Positions 8,468 through 17,583 of a DNA stretch of 64,000 nt are shown here, in pieces. Every line of letters starts with the position of its first letter. Position 1 is the stretch's first letter. The stretch lies in the NCBI GenBank assembly GCA_963716005.1, contig OY970285.1:992001-1056000 (forward strand), in the 5' to 3' direction. This stretch comes from CAVRUF01 sp963716005 (GTDB taxonomy: Bacteria; Actinomycetota; Thermoleophilia; Gaiellales; Gaiellaceae). The translations under genes were made by a program, and so were the position numbers. Below the pieces are notes generated by a model. The model worked only from the letters and a program-made list of their open reading frames with translations. It was not told the DNA's origin and made no database searches.

Positions 8468-9859
8468 ATGCGGCTCCGCGTGGAGATCGGGCTGGCGCGG
8501 CTCGCGGGCCGCCTTTCCCGCGCGGCCGGAAAGGGGGTGGAACCACGCTTCCCGGCAGGGTTCTCTGCCGGCTCGACCGCGACGCCGTGGACGTGCTTTC
8601 GGGCCGTCTTCCGCACGGATCCGTGCTCGTCAGCGCGACGAACGGCAAGACGACGACGAGCGCGATGGTCGCGGAGATCCTCGGGCCCCGCTTTCGGCTC
8701 GCGCACAACCGCGCGGGCGCAAATCTCATGTCGGGTGTCGCCTCGGCGCTCGTCGCGGGCGAGGACGCCGAGCTCGGGCTCTTCGAGGTCGACGAGGCCG
8801 CCTTTCCCGAGGTGGCCGCGCCGCACGCACCCGCGGGCGGTCGTGCTCGCGAACCTCTTCCGCGACCAGCTCGACCGCTACGGCGAGCTCGAGATCGTCG
8901 CCGAGCGCTGGCGCGCCGCGATCGCCGCGCTCGGGGACGACGCGACCGTGGTCGTGAACGTGGACGACCCGCTCCTCGCCGACCTCGTGCGCGGGCCGCG
9001 AGAACGCGGTGCGGTTCGGGCTCGACGATCCTCGCGTCTCGCGCGGGCGCCTCCCCCACGCCGCCGACTCGAAGTACTGCGTCGTCTGCGGGACGCCCTA
9101 CGAGTACGACGCGACGTACGTCGGACACCTCGGCGCCTACCACTGCCCCCGCGGCGACGACGAGCGGCCGCCTCTCGACGTCACCGCGCGGTCGATCGAG
9201 CTGGACGGGCTCGACGGGTCCGCGTTCGACCTCGTCACTCCCGGCGGCGTGCGCCGCGTCCGGCTCGCGCTCCCAGGCCTCTATAACGTCTACAACGCCC
9301 TCGCAGCGGCCTGCGCAGCCCTGAGCCTGGGTGCGACGCTCGACGACGTTGTAGAGCGGTCTGGCGCGTTTCCAGCGCGGCGTTCGGGCGCTTCGAGCGG
9401 ATCGCCGCGGGCGACCGCACGGTGCTCATGCTCCTGATCAAGAACCCGGCCGGCGCGAACGAGGCGATCGCGGACGCTCGTTGACGGCGGCCCGCCGGCG
9501 GTCGCGTCTGATCGCGCTGAACGACGAGATCGCCGACGGCCGCGACGTCTCCTGGATCTGGGACGTCGACTTCGAGCCGCTCGCCGGACCGCTCGAGCGG
9601 CTCGTCGCCACGGGGTCGCGCGCGCTACGAGCTGGCGCTGCGCTTCAAGTACGGCGGCGCTCGACCCGAGCGGATCGAGGTCGATCCCCGAGCTCGAGAC
9701 GGGCGCTCGACCGCGGGCTCGAGCTGACGCCGCCGGCGGCGTGCTCCCCGTCCTCCCCACCTACACCGCCATGCTCGCGCTGCGACGGGATCGCCGCCGA
9801 CCGCGGGCTCGTCGCGTCCCTACTGGGGAGACGAGGCGCGCACGAGGCCGGGGCGCTGA
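8468..9859 (+). CDS. murT: Lipid II isoglutaminyl synthase subunit MurT, many frameshifts
   Basis: MurT is the Mur-ligase-like subunit that, with GatD, amidates the D-Glu of lipid II to D-isoglutamine at the inner face of the membrane. Pieces found in successive frames are the Mur ATP loop (SATNGKTTTSAM), VVNVDDPLLADL, a zinc-ribbon segment (CVVCGTPYEY and YHCPRG), LYNVYNALAA, LLIKNPAGANEA, and the C-terminal DUF1727-like part ending RPYWGDEART. At least six single-base shifts occur, near 8540, 8828, 8998, 9375, 9475 and in 9620-9820. The usual fourth zinc Cys reads as Gly. The stop is 16 bp before gatD. Either local sequence quality is poor or the gene is decaying. Confidence 0.8.
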
Positions 9860-9875
9860 TCCAGGGGAGGCGTCG

Positions 9876-10634
9876 GTGAAGGTCGTCGTCGGCCACCTCT
9901 ACCCGGACTACCTGAACATCTACGCCGACCGCGGCAACATCGCCGTCTTCGAGCGGCGCACTGCCTGGCGCGGGATCGACCTCGAGCTCCGGGCGATCGG
10001 CGTCGGCGAGCCCTGAGCCCGGCGAGCACGACCTCCTCTACGTCGGCGGCGGCCAGGACCGCGAGCAGGCGCTCGTCGCCGGCGACATCGCCTCGCGAAG
10101 GCGGCCGGCACTCGAAGCGGCGATCGCGCGGCGGCGCTGCGCGTTCTGGCGGTCTGCGGCGGCTACCAGCTGCTCGGCCGCTTCTACCGCGACCGCGCGG
10201 GCGTCGAGCTTCCCGGCGCGGGCGTCTTCGACCTGCACACCATCGGCGGGTGAAAGACGGATGACCGGGGACGTCCTGCCTCGAGTGCGAGCTCGAGCCC
10301 GGGATGAAGCCCGGACGATCGCCGGGTTCGAGAACCACGCCGGGCCGCACGATCCTCGGGCCCGACGCCTTGCCGCTCGGCCGCGTCGTCGCGGGCATCG
10401 GAAACGACGGCGAGAGCGGCTACGAGGGCATGCCGCCGCGGGGCCGCGCTCGGGACGTACCTGCACGGCCCGCTCCTCCCGCGCAACCCCTGGCTCGCCG
10501 ACTGGCTGATCGAGCAGGCGCTACGGCACGCGGGAACCGAGACGACGCTGGAACCGCTCCCCGACGAGCTCGAGCTGAGCGCGAGCGCGGTCGCGGCCGA
10601 GCGGGCGCGGGAGCGCGGCGGGCGCTTCGCCTAG
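9876..10634 (+). CDS. gatD: Lipid II isoglutaminyl synthase glutaminase subunit GatD, frameshifted
   Basis: GatD is the class I-like glutaminase that feeds ammonia to MurT. The GTG start has a strong AGGGGAGG ribosome site 5 nt upstream. Recognisable pieces are VKVVVGHLYPDYLNIYADRG, then in other frames LLYVGGGQD, the nucleophile segment AVCGGYQLLG, FENHAG, and the C-terminal LHGPLLPRNPWLADWL with the expected His. Several single-base shifts break the frame, the first near 10010. It is immediately downstream of murT, the usual pairing. Its TAG overlaps the stop of the convergent NUDIX gene. Confidence 0.8.
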
Positions 10635-11085
10635 CGGGCCCAGAGGGCGCCGAGGTACACGGTCGGGTCGCCGGGCTCCCAGCGCATGAGGAAGCGCTGG
10701 ATCGGCGGGTGGAGCGTCACCTCGGGGAGCTCGTCGGCCTCGAAGAGCCGGTGGCCTTTCACGGCCGTGTCCTTCGAGGTGACCGCCTCGAGCGAGCGCT
10801 CACCGAGGTGCGCCGCGAAGACGATGTGGACGACGTGCTTCTGAAGCGAGCCCCCGGCGGCGAGATCGAGTCGACCACGCAGACCGGCCCCTCGATCGGC
10901 AGGTCCTCGGTGATGCCGAGCTCCTCCTCGAGCTCGCGCTTCAGCGCCTCGACCAGCGACTCGCCGAGGTTCACGCCCCCACCGGGGAGAAGCCAGTACT
11001 CGTCCCCGTCCTTCTCCTGGCGGCAGAGGAGCACGCGCCCCTCGCGGCGCAGGATCGCCGAGACACGGACGCGCGGCTCGATCAC
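10631..11085 (-). CDS. NUDIX hydrolase, frameshifted near its middle
   Basis: About 150 residues when repaired. The NUDIX box is intact (GGVNLGESLVEALKREL followed by EEELGI), so a nucleoside-diphosphate-linked substrate is hydrolysed with Mg2+. The frame changes near 10860, after the SISPP segment, and the C-terminus resumes as HVVHIVFAAHLGE and ends GALWAR. The GTG start overlaps the dut stop (TAGTG), so it reads as a two-gene operon; the apparent in-frame joining of the two is caused by a shift at the end of dut. Position next to dut suggests nucleotide-pool clean-up, but the substrate cannot be named. Confidence 0.75.
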
Positions 11086-11529
11086 TAGGGATCCGGCTGC
11101 GAGGAGCCGAACCCGCGCTCCCCGCGCTCGCTCGGCGGAAGCTCCTCGACCTCGCGCGACGGCGAGCTCGGGGATCGGTAGGACGACCAGCTGGGCGATC
11201 CGCTCGCCCGGCTCGGCCACGAAGGTCTCGGTCAGGTCGGTGTTCAGGAGCACGACGCGAATTTCACCGCGGTATCCCGAATCGATGAGCCCCGGCGAGT
11301 TGACGACCCCTACGCCCTTTTTTGCCGCGAGCCCGGACCGCGGCTGGACGAACCCGGCGTAGCCCTCTGGGATCGCGACGGCGAGCCCCGTTCCGACGAC
11401 CGCGCGCTCCCCCGGCCCCAGCTCGACCCGCTCGCACGCGGCGAGATCGAGGCCCGCGTCGCCGTCGTAGGCGCGGTCGGGAATGCGCGCGTCCGGGCGG
11501 ACGCGCTTGATCTGGAGCTCAGCGCCCAC
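11085..11529 (-). CDS. dut: Deoxyuridine 5'-triphosphate nucleotidohydrolase, frameshifted at the C-terminus
   Basis: dUTPase converts dUTP to dUMP, keeping uracil out of DNA and feeding thymidylate synthesis. Trimeric dUTPase motifs are visible: AYDGDAGLDL, PRSGLAAKKGV, SPGLIDSGYRGEI and QLVVLPI. The C-terminal substrate-closing motif (SERGERGFGSS) is present in the adjacent frame before a TAG at 11085-11087, so one shift near 11155 is needed. Repaired length is about 148 residues, normal for the family. The GTG start overlaps the end of hflX by 11 bp. Confidence 0.85.
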
Positions 11530-12834
11530 GTTCCGCCGCGGGCCGGTCTTCGACGACGAGGAACGGCGCGTAGCGGCCGAGCTCCGCGCGAGGCAGGCGC
11601 GCGAGCACGTGGACGCCGTCGGGCCGGTCCTCCCGCTCCTCGATGGGCGCGCCGAGGTCGTACAGGTCGGCGAGCACCTTGCCCTCCGAGTACGGGACGA
11701 GCAGGCGGACTGGCTCGAACAGGTCGGCGAGGCGCGCCGCGACCCGCTCGCGGAGCTGGTCGAGCCCCTCCCCGGTCTGCGCAGAGATCTGCACGGCGTC
11801 CGGGTAGCGGTTCGCGAGCCGGCGGCGGCTGAGGCCGTCGAGCGAGTCGATCTTGTTCAGGACGAGCTCCTGCGGGATGTGGGTCGGCGTCGATCTCGGC
11901 GAGCACGTCCTCGACGGCGCTGATCGTGTCCGCCAGCCGGGGGTCGGGCGCCGAGGCGTCGACCACGTGCAGGATGAGATCGGCGAGGAGCGTCTCCTCG
12001 AGCGTGGCCGCGAACCCCTCGACGAGCCCGTGCGGCAGGCGGCGGATGAAGCCGACCGTGTCGGTCACGAGGTAGCGGCGCCCGTCCTCGCTCGAACGCG
12101 CGCGTGGTCGGGTCGAGCGTCTCGAACAGGCGGTCGTTCACGGAGACGTTCGCGTTCGTGAGCCGGTTCAGGAGCGTCGACTTGCCGGCGTTCGTGTATC
12201 CGGCGAGCGCGACGAGCGGCGTCGCGGCCTGGCGGCGCTCCTTGCGCTGGGTCGCGCGCCGCAGCCCCAGCTCCTTCAGCCGCTTCTTGAGGACGGAGAT
12301 CCGTGCGCGGGCAAGGCGACGGTCGGTTTCGAGCTGCGACTCGCCCGGGCCGCGGCGTCCGGCGCCCGCGCCGCCGCCGAGGCGCTCGAGGTGCGCCCAC
12401 ATGCCGCGCATGCGCGGAAGGTTGTAGTCGAGCTGCGCGAGCTCGACCTGGAGCTTTCCCTCGGCGGTCACGGCGTGCTGGGCGAAGATGTCGAGGATCA
12501 GCTGCGTGCGATCGACGACGCGCACGTCGAGCGCGTCCTCGAGCCGCCGCTGCTGGCTCGGGTCGAGGTCGTCGTCGACGATCACCGTCTCGGCCTTCTC
12601 CTCCTTCACCGCCGCCTTCAGCTCGGCGAGCTTGCCCTTGCCGATGTACGTGCGCGGGTCGGGCGCGGCGCGCTGCTGGACGATCTCGCCCACCGGCTCG
12701 ACGCCCGCGGTGCGCATCAGCTCGGAGATCTCGTTCAGCTCGTCGGCGGGATCGGTGCCCGGGGCGACCACGACGACGCAGAGCCCGCGCTCGGGCTCGG
12801 CTCCCGGCACGAGATACGTCTTGGGTTCCGGCAT
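11519..12834 (-). CDS. hflX: Ribosome-associated GTPase HflX, two frameshifts
   Basis: HflX binds 50S subunits and splits stalled or idle ribosomes. The N-terminal domain (YIGKGKLAEL, VDDDLDPSQQRRLED, RTQLILDIF) and the Gly-rich RGPGESQLETDRR helix are intact, followed by the GTPase loop AGYTNAGKSTLLNRL. The frame then shifts near 12095 (continuing VTDTVGFIRRLPHGLVEGF) and again near 11880 (continuing NKID, the G4 motif). The C-terminal domain ends at 11519. Total about 438 residues, normal length. It is divergent from dapE and followed by dut. Confidence 0.88.
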
Positions 12835-12843
12835 CCGACTTGG

Positions 12844-12849
12844 ATTATG
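12844..12849 (-). promoter_or_regulatory. -10 hexamer for hflX
   Basis: CATAAT on the minus strand lies 9 nt before the hflX ATG at 12834. It shares a 44-bp divergent region with the dapE -10. Confidence 0.4.
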
Positions 12850-12866
12850 CCGCGCTGCCGGGCCGA

Positions 12867-12872
12867 TACGCT
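12867..12872 (+). promoter_or_regulatory. -10 hexamer for a leaderless dapE mRNA
   Basis: TACGCT ends 6 nt before the GTG at 12879; no ribosome-binding site is visible. Confidence 0.45.
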
Positions 12873-12878
12873 CCCGCC

Positions 12879-13955
12879 GTGCCCGACCTCGCCGACCGGC
12901 TCGCGGAGACGACGCTCGCGCTCGTGGACATTCCGTCGGAGAGCCGCGACGAGGCCGCGGCCGCCGCCTGGGTCGAGGCCGACGCTCGCTTCAGCTCGCC
13001 GTCTCGCTCGTGCACTCCGGGGATTCGGCGCTCCTCTACGAGTCGCCGCGGCGCCCGGGCACGCCGCTCGTCCTGCTGGCCGGGCACCTGGACACGGTTC
13101 CCGCGCAGGGAAACCGGCCCGGACGGATCGAGGACGCTGTCGTGCACGGTCTCGGCGCGAGCGACATGAAGGGAGGCTGCGCTGTGATGCTCGAGCTGGC
13201 GCGCTCGCTCTCCGCGCCCGCGCTCGACGTGGCGTATCTCTTCTTCCCGCGCGAGGAGCTGCCCGCCGAGGAGAGCTCGCTGCCAGGCGTCTTCGCGGCG
13301 TATCCGGCCGTGCTCGAGGCCGATCTCGCGATCTGCCTGGAGCCGACGAACAACGACCTCCACCTCGGCTGCGTCGGGAACCTGAACGCCGAGCTCGTCT
13401 TCCACGGCGAGAGCGCGCACTCCGCGCGGCCCTGGACCGGCGTGAACGCGATCGAGCGCGCCGTCGCCGGGCTCGCCCGCGTCTTCCCCGTGGAGCCGCG
13501 CAACGTGGACTTCGACGGCCTGCGCTTCGTCGAGGTCGTGAGCGCGACGCAGATCCAGGGCGGGATCGCCTCGAATGTCATCCCCGACCGGGCGACCTGC
13601 CTCGTGAACTACCGCTACGCGCCCGACCGCTCCGCGGCCGAGGCCGAGACGCGGATTCGCGAGCTCGGCGAGGCGGCCGGCGCCGACGAGGTGACGATCG
13701 CCGGCAACTCGCCCGCCGCCCCCGTCGTGGCGGACGCGCCGCTCGTGCGCCGGCTCCAGGCGGCAGGTGACCTGGCGGCGGAGCCGAAGCAGGCCTGGAC
13801 GCCGGTGGCCGAGTTCGCGGCGGCCGGCGTCGACGCAGTCAACTTCGGGCCCGGGCGCGACCGCGTACGCGCACCGCCGCGACGAGCAGGTCGAGATCGC
13901 CGCGCTCGTGCGCTCCTACGAGGTGCTCCGCGCCTTCCTGAGCGATACCGTCTAG
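12879..13955 (+). CDS. dapE: M20 peptidase, probable succinyl-diaminopimelate desuccinylase, frameshifted
   Basis: DapE removes succinate from N-succinyl-LL-diaminopimelate in lysine and peptidoglycan synthesis. M20 metal-site segments are clear: LAGHLDTVPAQG, GLGASDMKGGCAVML (bridging Asp), FFPREELPAEES (catalytic Glu) and the dimerisation-domain block SAHSARPWTGVNAI. Frame changes are needed near 12995 and 13855; the C-terminus resumes with TAYAHRRDEQVEI, which carries the last metal His. About 358 residues. It heads a plus-strand run dapE-dapC-dapD, which supports the desuccinylase role over other M20 enzymes. Confidence 0.85.
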
Positions 13956-13957
13956 CC

Positions 13958-15110
13958 ATGCGCCTCTCCCCCGTTCTCGCCGCCCAGACGACCTATCCGT
14001 TCGTCCGCCTGGACGAGGCGAAGCGCCGCGCCGTCGAGCGCGGAATCGAGCTGATCGACTTCGGCGTCGGCGACCCGCGCGAGCGCACGGAGCCGTTCAT
14101 CGAGGAGGCGCTCGCCGAGGCGCTCCCGGCCACCGCCGGCTATCCGCGCGCCCCGCGGCGTCCCCGAGCTGCGCGACGCGATCGCGCGCTGGTGCGACCG
14201 GCGCTTCGGCGTTCTCCTCGACGCGGAGACGCAGATCATCCCGAGTCTCGGCTCGAAGGAGCCGATCTTCACGCTCGCGCAACTCCTCGTCGACCCGGCC
14301 GGAGACAAGCGCGCGGTGCTCGTCACCGATCCGAGCTATCCCGTCCCGGAGCGCGGCGCCGGTTTCGCCCACGCTGAGATCGTCCGCCTGCCGCTCCTCG
14401 AGGAGAACGGCTATCTGCCGGACATCGACGCCGTGGACGGCGAAGTCTGGAGCCGCGCCGCGATCGTCTGGGTGAACTACCCGAACAACCCGACCGGCGC
14501 CGTCGCGCCGCTTTCGTTCTACGAGCGCCTGGCCGAGATCGCCGCGGAGCACGACGTGCTGATCGCCTCGGACGAGGCCTACTCGGAGCTCTGGTTCGAG
14601 TCGCCGCCACCGTCGGCGCTCGAGGTGCTCGGCCGCGGCGCCCGGATCGCGGTGTTCAACTCGCTCTCGAAGCGCTCGTCCATGACCGGCTACCGCTCGG
14701 CCTTCGTCGCCGGCGACGAGGACGTGATCGCAGCGTACGGCGCGTACCGGCCCTCGTCCGGGACGACGCCGCAGGAGTTCGTGCAGCTCGCCTCGGTCGC
14801 CGCCTGGGAGGACGAGGCCCACGTCGAACGCGCCCGCGCACGCTACGCCCGCAAGCGAGACCTCTTCCTCGATGTGCTCGCGCGCAAGGGCCTGACGGTG
14901 ACCGGCAGCGCGGCGACCATGTTCCTCTGGGTGACCGTCCCCGGAGGCTCGACGTCGGAGGCGTTCGCGGAGCGGCTGCTCGAGGCCGGCATCGTCGTGA
15001 CGCCCGGCGCGTATCTCGGCGCCGCCGGCGAGGGCTACGTCCGCATCGCGCTCGTCCCCACCGAGGAGGAATGCGCCCGCGCGGCCGCGATCCTGGAGCA
15101 CGTGCTGTGA
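13958..15110 (+). CDS. dapC: Pyridoxal-phosphate aminotransferase, probable succinyldiaminopimelate transaminase, one frameshift
   Basis: A fold-type I aminotransferase of about 384 residues. The PLP-binding segments are visible: WVNYPNNPTGAV, IASDEAYSELWF, and NSLSKRSSMTGYRS with the Schiff-base Lys. The N-terminal part is in another frame, with a shift near 14150 after ATAGYPR. It starts 2 bp after dapE and its stop overlaps the GTG of dapD, so the context is DAP synthesis; the expected reaction is glutamate-dependent amination of N-succinyl-2-amino-6-oxopimelate. Sequence alone cannot exclude another amino-acid substrate. Confidence 0.82.
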
Positions 15111-15916
15111 GCGCCGAGCTGGCACGCGAGATCGACGCGCTGTGGGAATCGGACGACGCCGCGCACGGCGCCGCCGCGGTCGAGGAGGCGGTGCGCATGC
15201 TCGACGAGGGCGAGGCGCGCGTGGCCGAGCCCGGCCCGGACGGCTGGGTCGTGAACGAGTGGACGAAGAAGGCGATCCTGCTCATGTTCCGCCTCCGCGA
15301 CATGGAGGCGATGGAGGCCGGGCCGTTCGAGTACCTGGACAAGATTCCGCCCAAGCGCGACTACGAGGGCCGCGGCGTGCGCATCGTGCCGCCGGCGGTC
15401 GCACGCTACGGCTCGTTCCTCTCCCCGGGCGTGATCCTCATGCCGAGCTACGTGAACATCGGCGCCTGGGTCGGCCCGCGGACGATGGTGGACACGTGGG
15501 CGACGGTCGGCTCGTGCGCCCAGATCGGCGCGGACGTCCACCTCTCGGGCGGTGTCGGAATCGGCGGCGTGCTCGAGCCGCCGCAGGCGAGCCCGGTGAT
15601 CGTCGAGGACGGCGCGTTCATCGGCTCGCGCTCGATCGTCGTCGAGGGCGTGCACATCGGTGAGGGCGCCGTGCTCGGGGCGAACGTGGTCATTACCGCG
15701 TCGACGCCCGTGATCGACGTGCGCGGCTCCGAGCCGGTCGAGCATCGCGGCTTCGTGCCGCCGCGCTCGGTCGTCATCCCGGGCACGCGCCCGAAGGAGT
15801 TTCCGGCCGGGACCTACGGCCTGCCGGCGGCGCTCATCATCGGCGAGCGCAGCGCGTCGACCGATCTGAAGACGAGCCTGAACGACGCGCTGCGCACGCA
15901 CGACGTCGCGGTCTAG
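15107..15916 (+). CDS. dapD: 2,3,4,5-tetrahydropyridine-2,6-dicarboxylate N-succinyltransferase
   Basis: DapD succinylates tetrahydrodipicolinate using succinyl-CoA. 269 residues, intact. The N-terminal helical part contains DGWVVNEWTKKAILLMFRL, typical of the family, followed by left-handed beta-helix hexapeptide repeats from about 105 to 215 (GVILMPSYVNIGAWVG, GIGGVLEPPQASPVIVEDGA, GSRSIVVEGVHIGEGA). The GTG start overlaps the dapC stop (GTGA), giving translational coupling. It completes the succinylase branch with dapE and dapC. Confidence 0.93.
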   Translation: MSAELAREIDALWESDDAAHGAAAVEEAVRMLDEGEARVAEPGPDGWVVNEWTKKAILLMFRLRDMEAMEAGPFEYLDKIPPKRDYEGRGVRIVPPAVARYGSFLSPGVILMPSYVNIGAWVGPRTMVDTWATVGSCAQIGADVHLSGGVGIGGVLEPPQASPVIVEDGAFIGSRSIVVEGVHIGEGAVLGANVVITASTPVIDVRGSEPVEHRGFVPPRSVVIPGTRPKEFPAGTYGLPAALIIGERSASTDLKTSLNDALRTHDVAV

Positions 15917-16643
15917 AGCTTCTCGACCGGGCCGGTGAGCGTCGCGCGGCCGTCTTCGACGCTCACCTCGAGCTCGCCGCCGGGTTGGCTCACCGTGACG
16001 GGGCTCTCGCACCAGCCGTTCGCGATCGCGGCGGCCGCCGCGGCCAGCGAGCTGGATCCCGACGCGGACGTCTCCCCCGCGCCGCGCTCCCAGATGCCGA
16101 TCCGCAGCTCGTGCGGGCCGAGGACGCGGACGAACTGGACGTTGGTGCGCTCCGGGAAGCGTTCGTGCGTCTCGACGCGCGGGCCGAGCGTTGCGATCTC
16201 GTCGTCGGCGAAGTCGCGCCTGATGACGACATGCGGGTTCCCGACCGAGACGGGCGTGAACGTGACGGTCTCGCCCCCGAGGTCGAGCTCGTCGGGCGGG
16301 CCGACTTCGACCGCCCCCACGTCGAGCGCGACCGTCGTCCCGTCGACGCGCGCGGTCGCGTCGCGCGCGCCGAAGCGGAGCAGGATGTCGGCGGCGCCGG
16401 TTCGCTCGGCCAGCCAGGCGGCGGCGATCCGCGCGCCGTTCCCGGAGAACTCGGCCCTGCGAGCCGTCGGGGTTCCAGATCTGGACGTCGGCCTCTCCCC
16501 CGCGCGCGTCGACGATCTCGACGATCCCGTCCGTGTCGGCGCTCAGCTCCTGAACGGCTCGGCGCGTCGAGCGGCCGGTCGAGCTCCGCCCGCTCGAGCA
16601 CGAGGTAGGAGTTACCGAGCGAGTGCCATTTGGAGGATCTCAT
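15913..16643 (-). CDS. dapF: Diaminopimelate epimerase-like protein with both catalytic Cys positions read as Ser, frameshifted
   Basis: DapF normally interconverts LL- and meso-diaminopimelate with a Cys/Cys acid-base pair. Here the first motif reads AEFSGNGAR (usual form xxCGNGxR) and the second GAGETSASGSSS (usual form GxGETxACGTG), so both Cys are Ser (codons TCC and TCG). The rest of the fold is typical: KWHSLGNSYL at the start and VSVGNPHVVI in the middle. Frame shifts near 16455 and 16570 interrupt the N-terminal half. It converges on dapD and overlaps the end of miaA by about 30 bp. It may be a Ser/Ser epimerase or have a changed role; the DAP gene context favours epimerase. Confidence 0.75.
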
Positions 16644-17496
16644 CCGCGATGTCGCCGGGCGGGCGGTCGGCCGGAACCGTAACGAGGTCCGGGATGCGCC
16701 GCATCCATTTGCGCTGATATGCAGCGTATTTGCGGGTCTGGACGACGATCGCCTCGCGCGCCTCGTCCGGCGGCAGCTCGGCGACTTCGCGCAGGCCGAA
16801 GATCGTGGTCGCGGTCGGCGAGATCGGCCCCGCGAGGGCTGCGGCGACCTCGGCCTCCACCCCGCGCTCCCACATCTCGGCCGTGCGGGCCTCGATGCGG
16901 CGATCGAGCTCGTCCTTGGGGACGTCGAGCCCGACGAGCAACGTCGGGTGGCGGGTGTCCGTCGCCCAGAGCTTGTCCGTGCCCCGTTTCAGCGACGACC
17001 CGGCCTCGGCCAGCTCGAGCGCGCGCACGACGCGGCGCCGGTCGTTCGGGTGCACGGCCGCGGCCGCCTCGGGGTCGCGCTCGGCGAGAAGCTCGTGCGC
17101 GCCCTCGGGGCCGAGCTCGTCGTAGAGCGCCTCGATCCGCTCCCGCGTTCCGGGAGGCGGGACCGGCGGCAGGTCGAGGTCGGAGAGCGCGGCGCGCAGG
17201 TAGAGCCCGGTTCCGCCGGCGACGATCGCTGTGAGCCCGCGCGCGACGATGTCGTCGATCGCGGCGTGGGCGATCCGTTGGTACTCGGCGACCGATCCTT
17301 CGTGTTCGAGCGGCCAGATCCCCGTGAGGTGCGAGGCCCGCTCCGACTGGTTCGTGAGGATCTCGAGCCCGCGGTAGACCTGCATGGCGTCCGCGGACAC
17401 GACCTCGCCGGGCAGGGCGTCCGCCAAGGCCTCGGCCACGGCGGTCTTGCCCGACGCCGTCGGCCCGAAGATCGCAATGACGGAAATTGCGCTCAT
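16612..17496 (-). CDS. miaA: tRNA dimethylallyltransferase
   Basis: MiaA adds the dimethylallyl group to A37 of tRNAs reading UNN codons, the step before MiaB. About 294 residues from ATG 17496 (a GTG at 17508 is also possible). Motifs seen: P-loop FGPTASGKTAVAEAL, SADAMQVYRGL, IVAGGTGLYLRA, and the C-terminal TRKYAAYQRKWMRR that contacts tRNA. It follows miaB after an 87-bp gap holding a small GGCAC/GTGCC hairpin. Intact. Confidence 0.95.
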   Translation of the reverse strand: MSAISVIAIFGPTASGKTAVAEALADALPGEVVSADAMQVYRGLEILTNQSERASHLTGIWPLEHEGSVAEYQRIAHAAIDDIVARGLTAIVAGGTGLYLRAALSDLDLPPVPPPGTRERIEALYDELGPEGAHELLAERDPEAAAAVHPNDRRRVVRALELAEAGSSLKRGTDKLWATDTRHPTLLVGLDVPKDELDRRIEARTAEMWERGVEAEVAAALAGPISPTATTIFGLREVAELPPDEAREAIVVQTRKYAAYQRKWMRRIPDLVTVPADRPPGDIADEILQMALAR

Positions 17497-17583
17497 CCGC
17501 CGGGGCACCCCAGCCCACCACCCGCTGTCGACGCTATCGCGGAAATTCGCACGTGTCTGGCACCGAACCGTGCCGAGTGTGTG

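Noticed and set aside
10759..11529. dUTPase-NUDIX fusion protein
   Set aside because: The dUTPase C-terminal motif and its own stop are present one frame over, overlapping a NUDIX GTG; a frameshift explains the joining.
17509..17583. tRNA or promoter in the miaB-miaA gap
   Set aside because: A TTGACA and a small GGCAC/GTGCC hairpin are present, but there is no -10 at suitable spacing and no tRNA fold.
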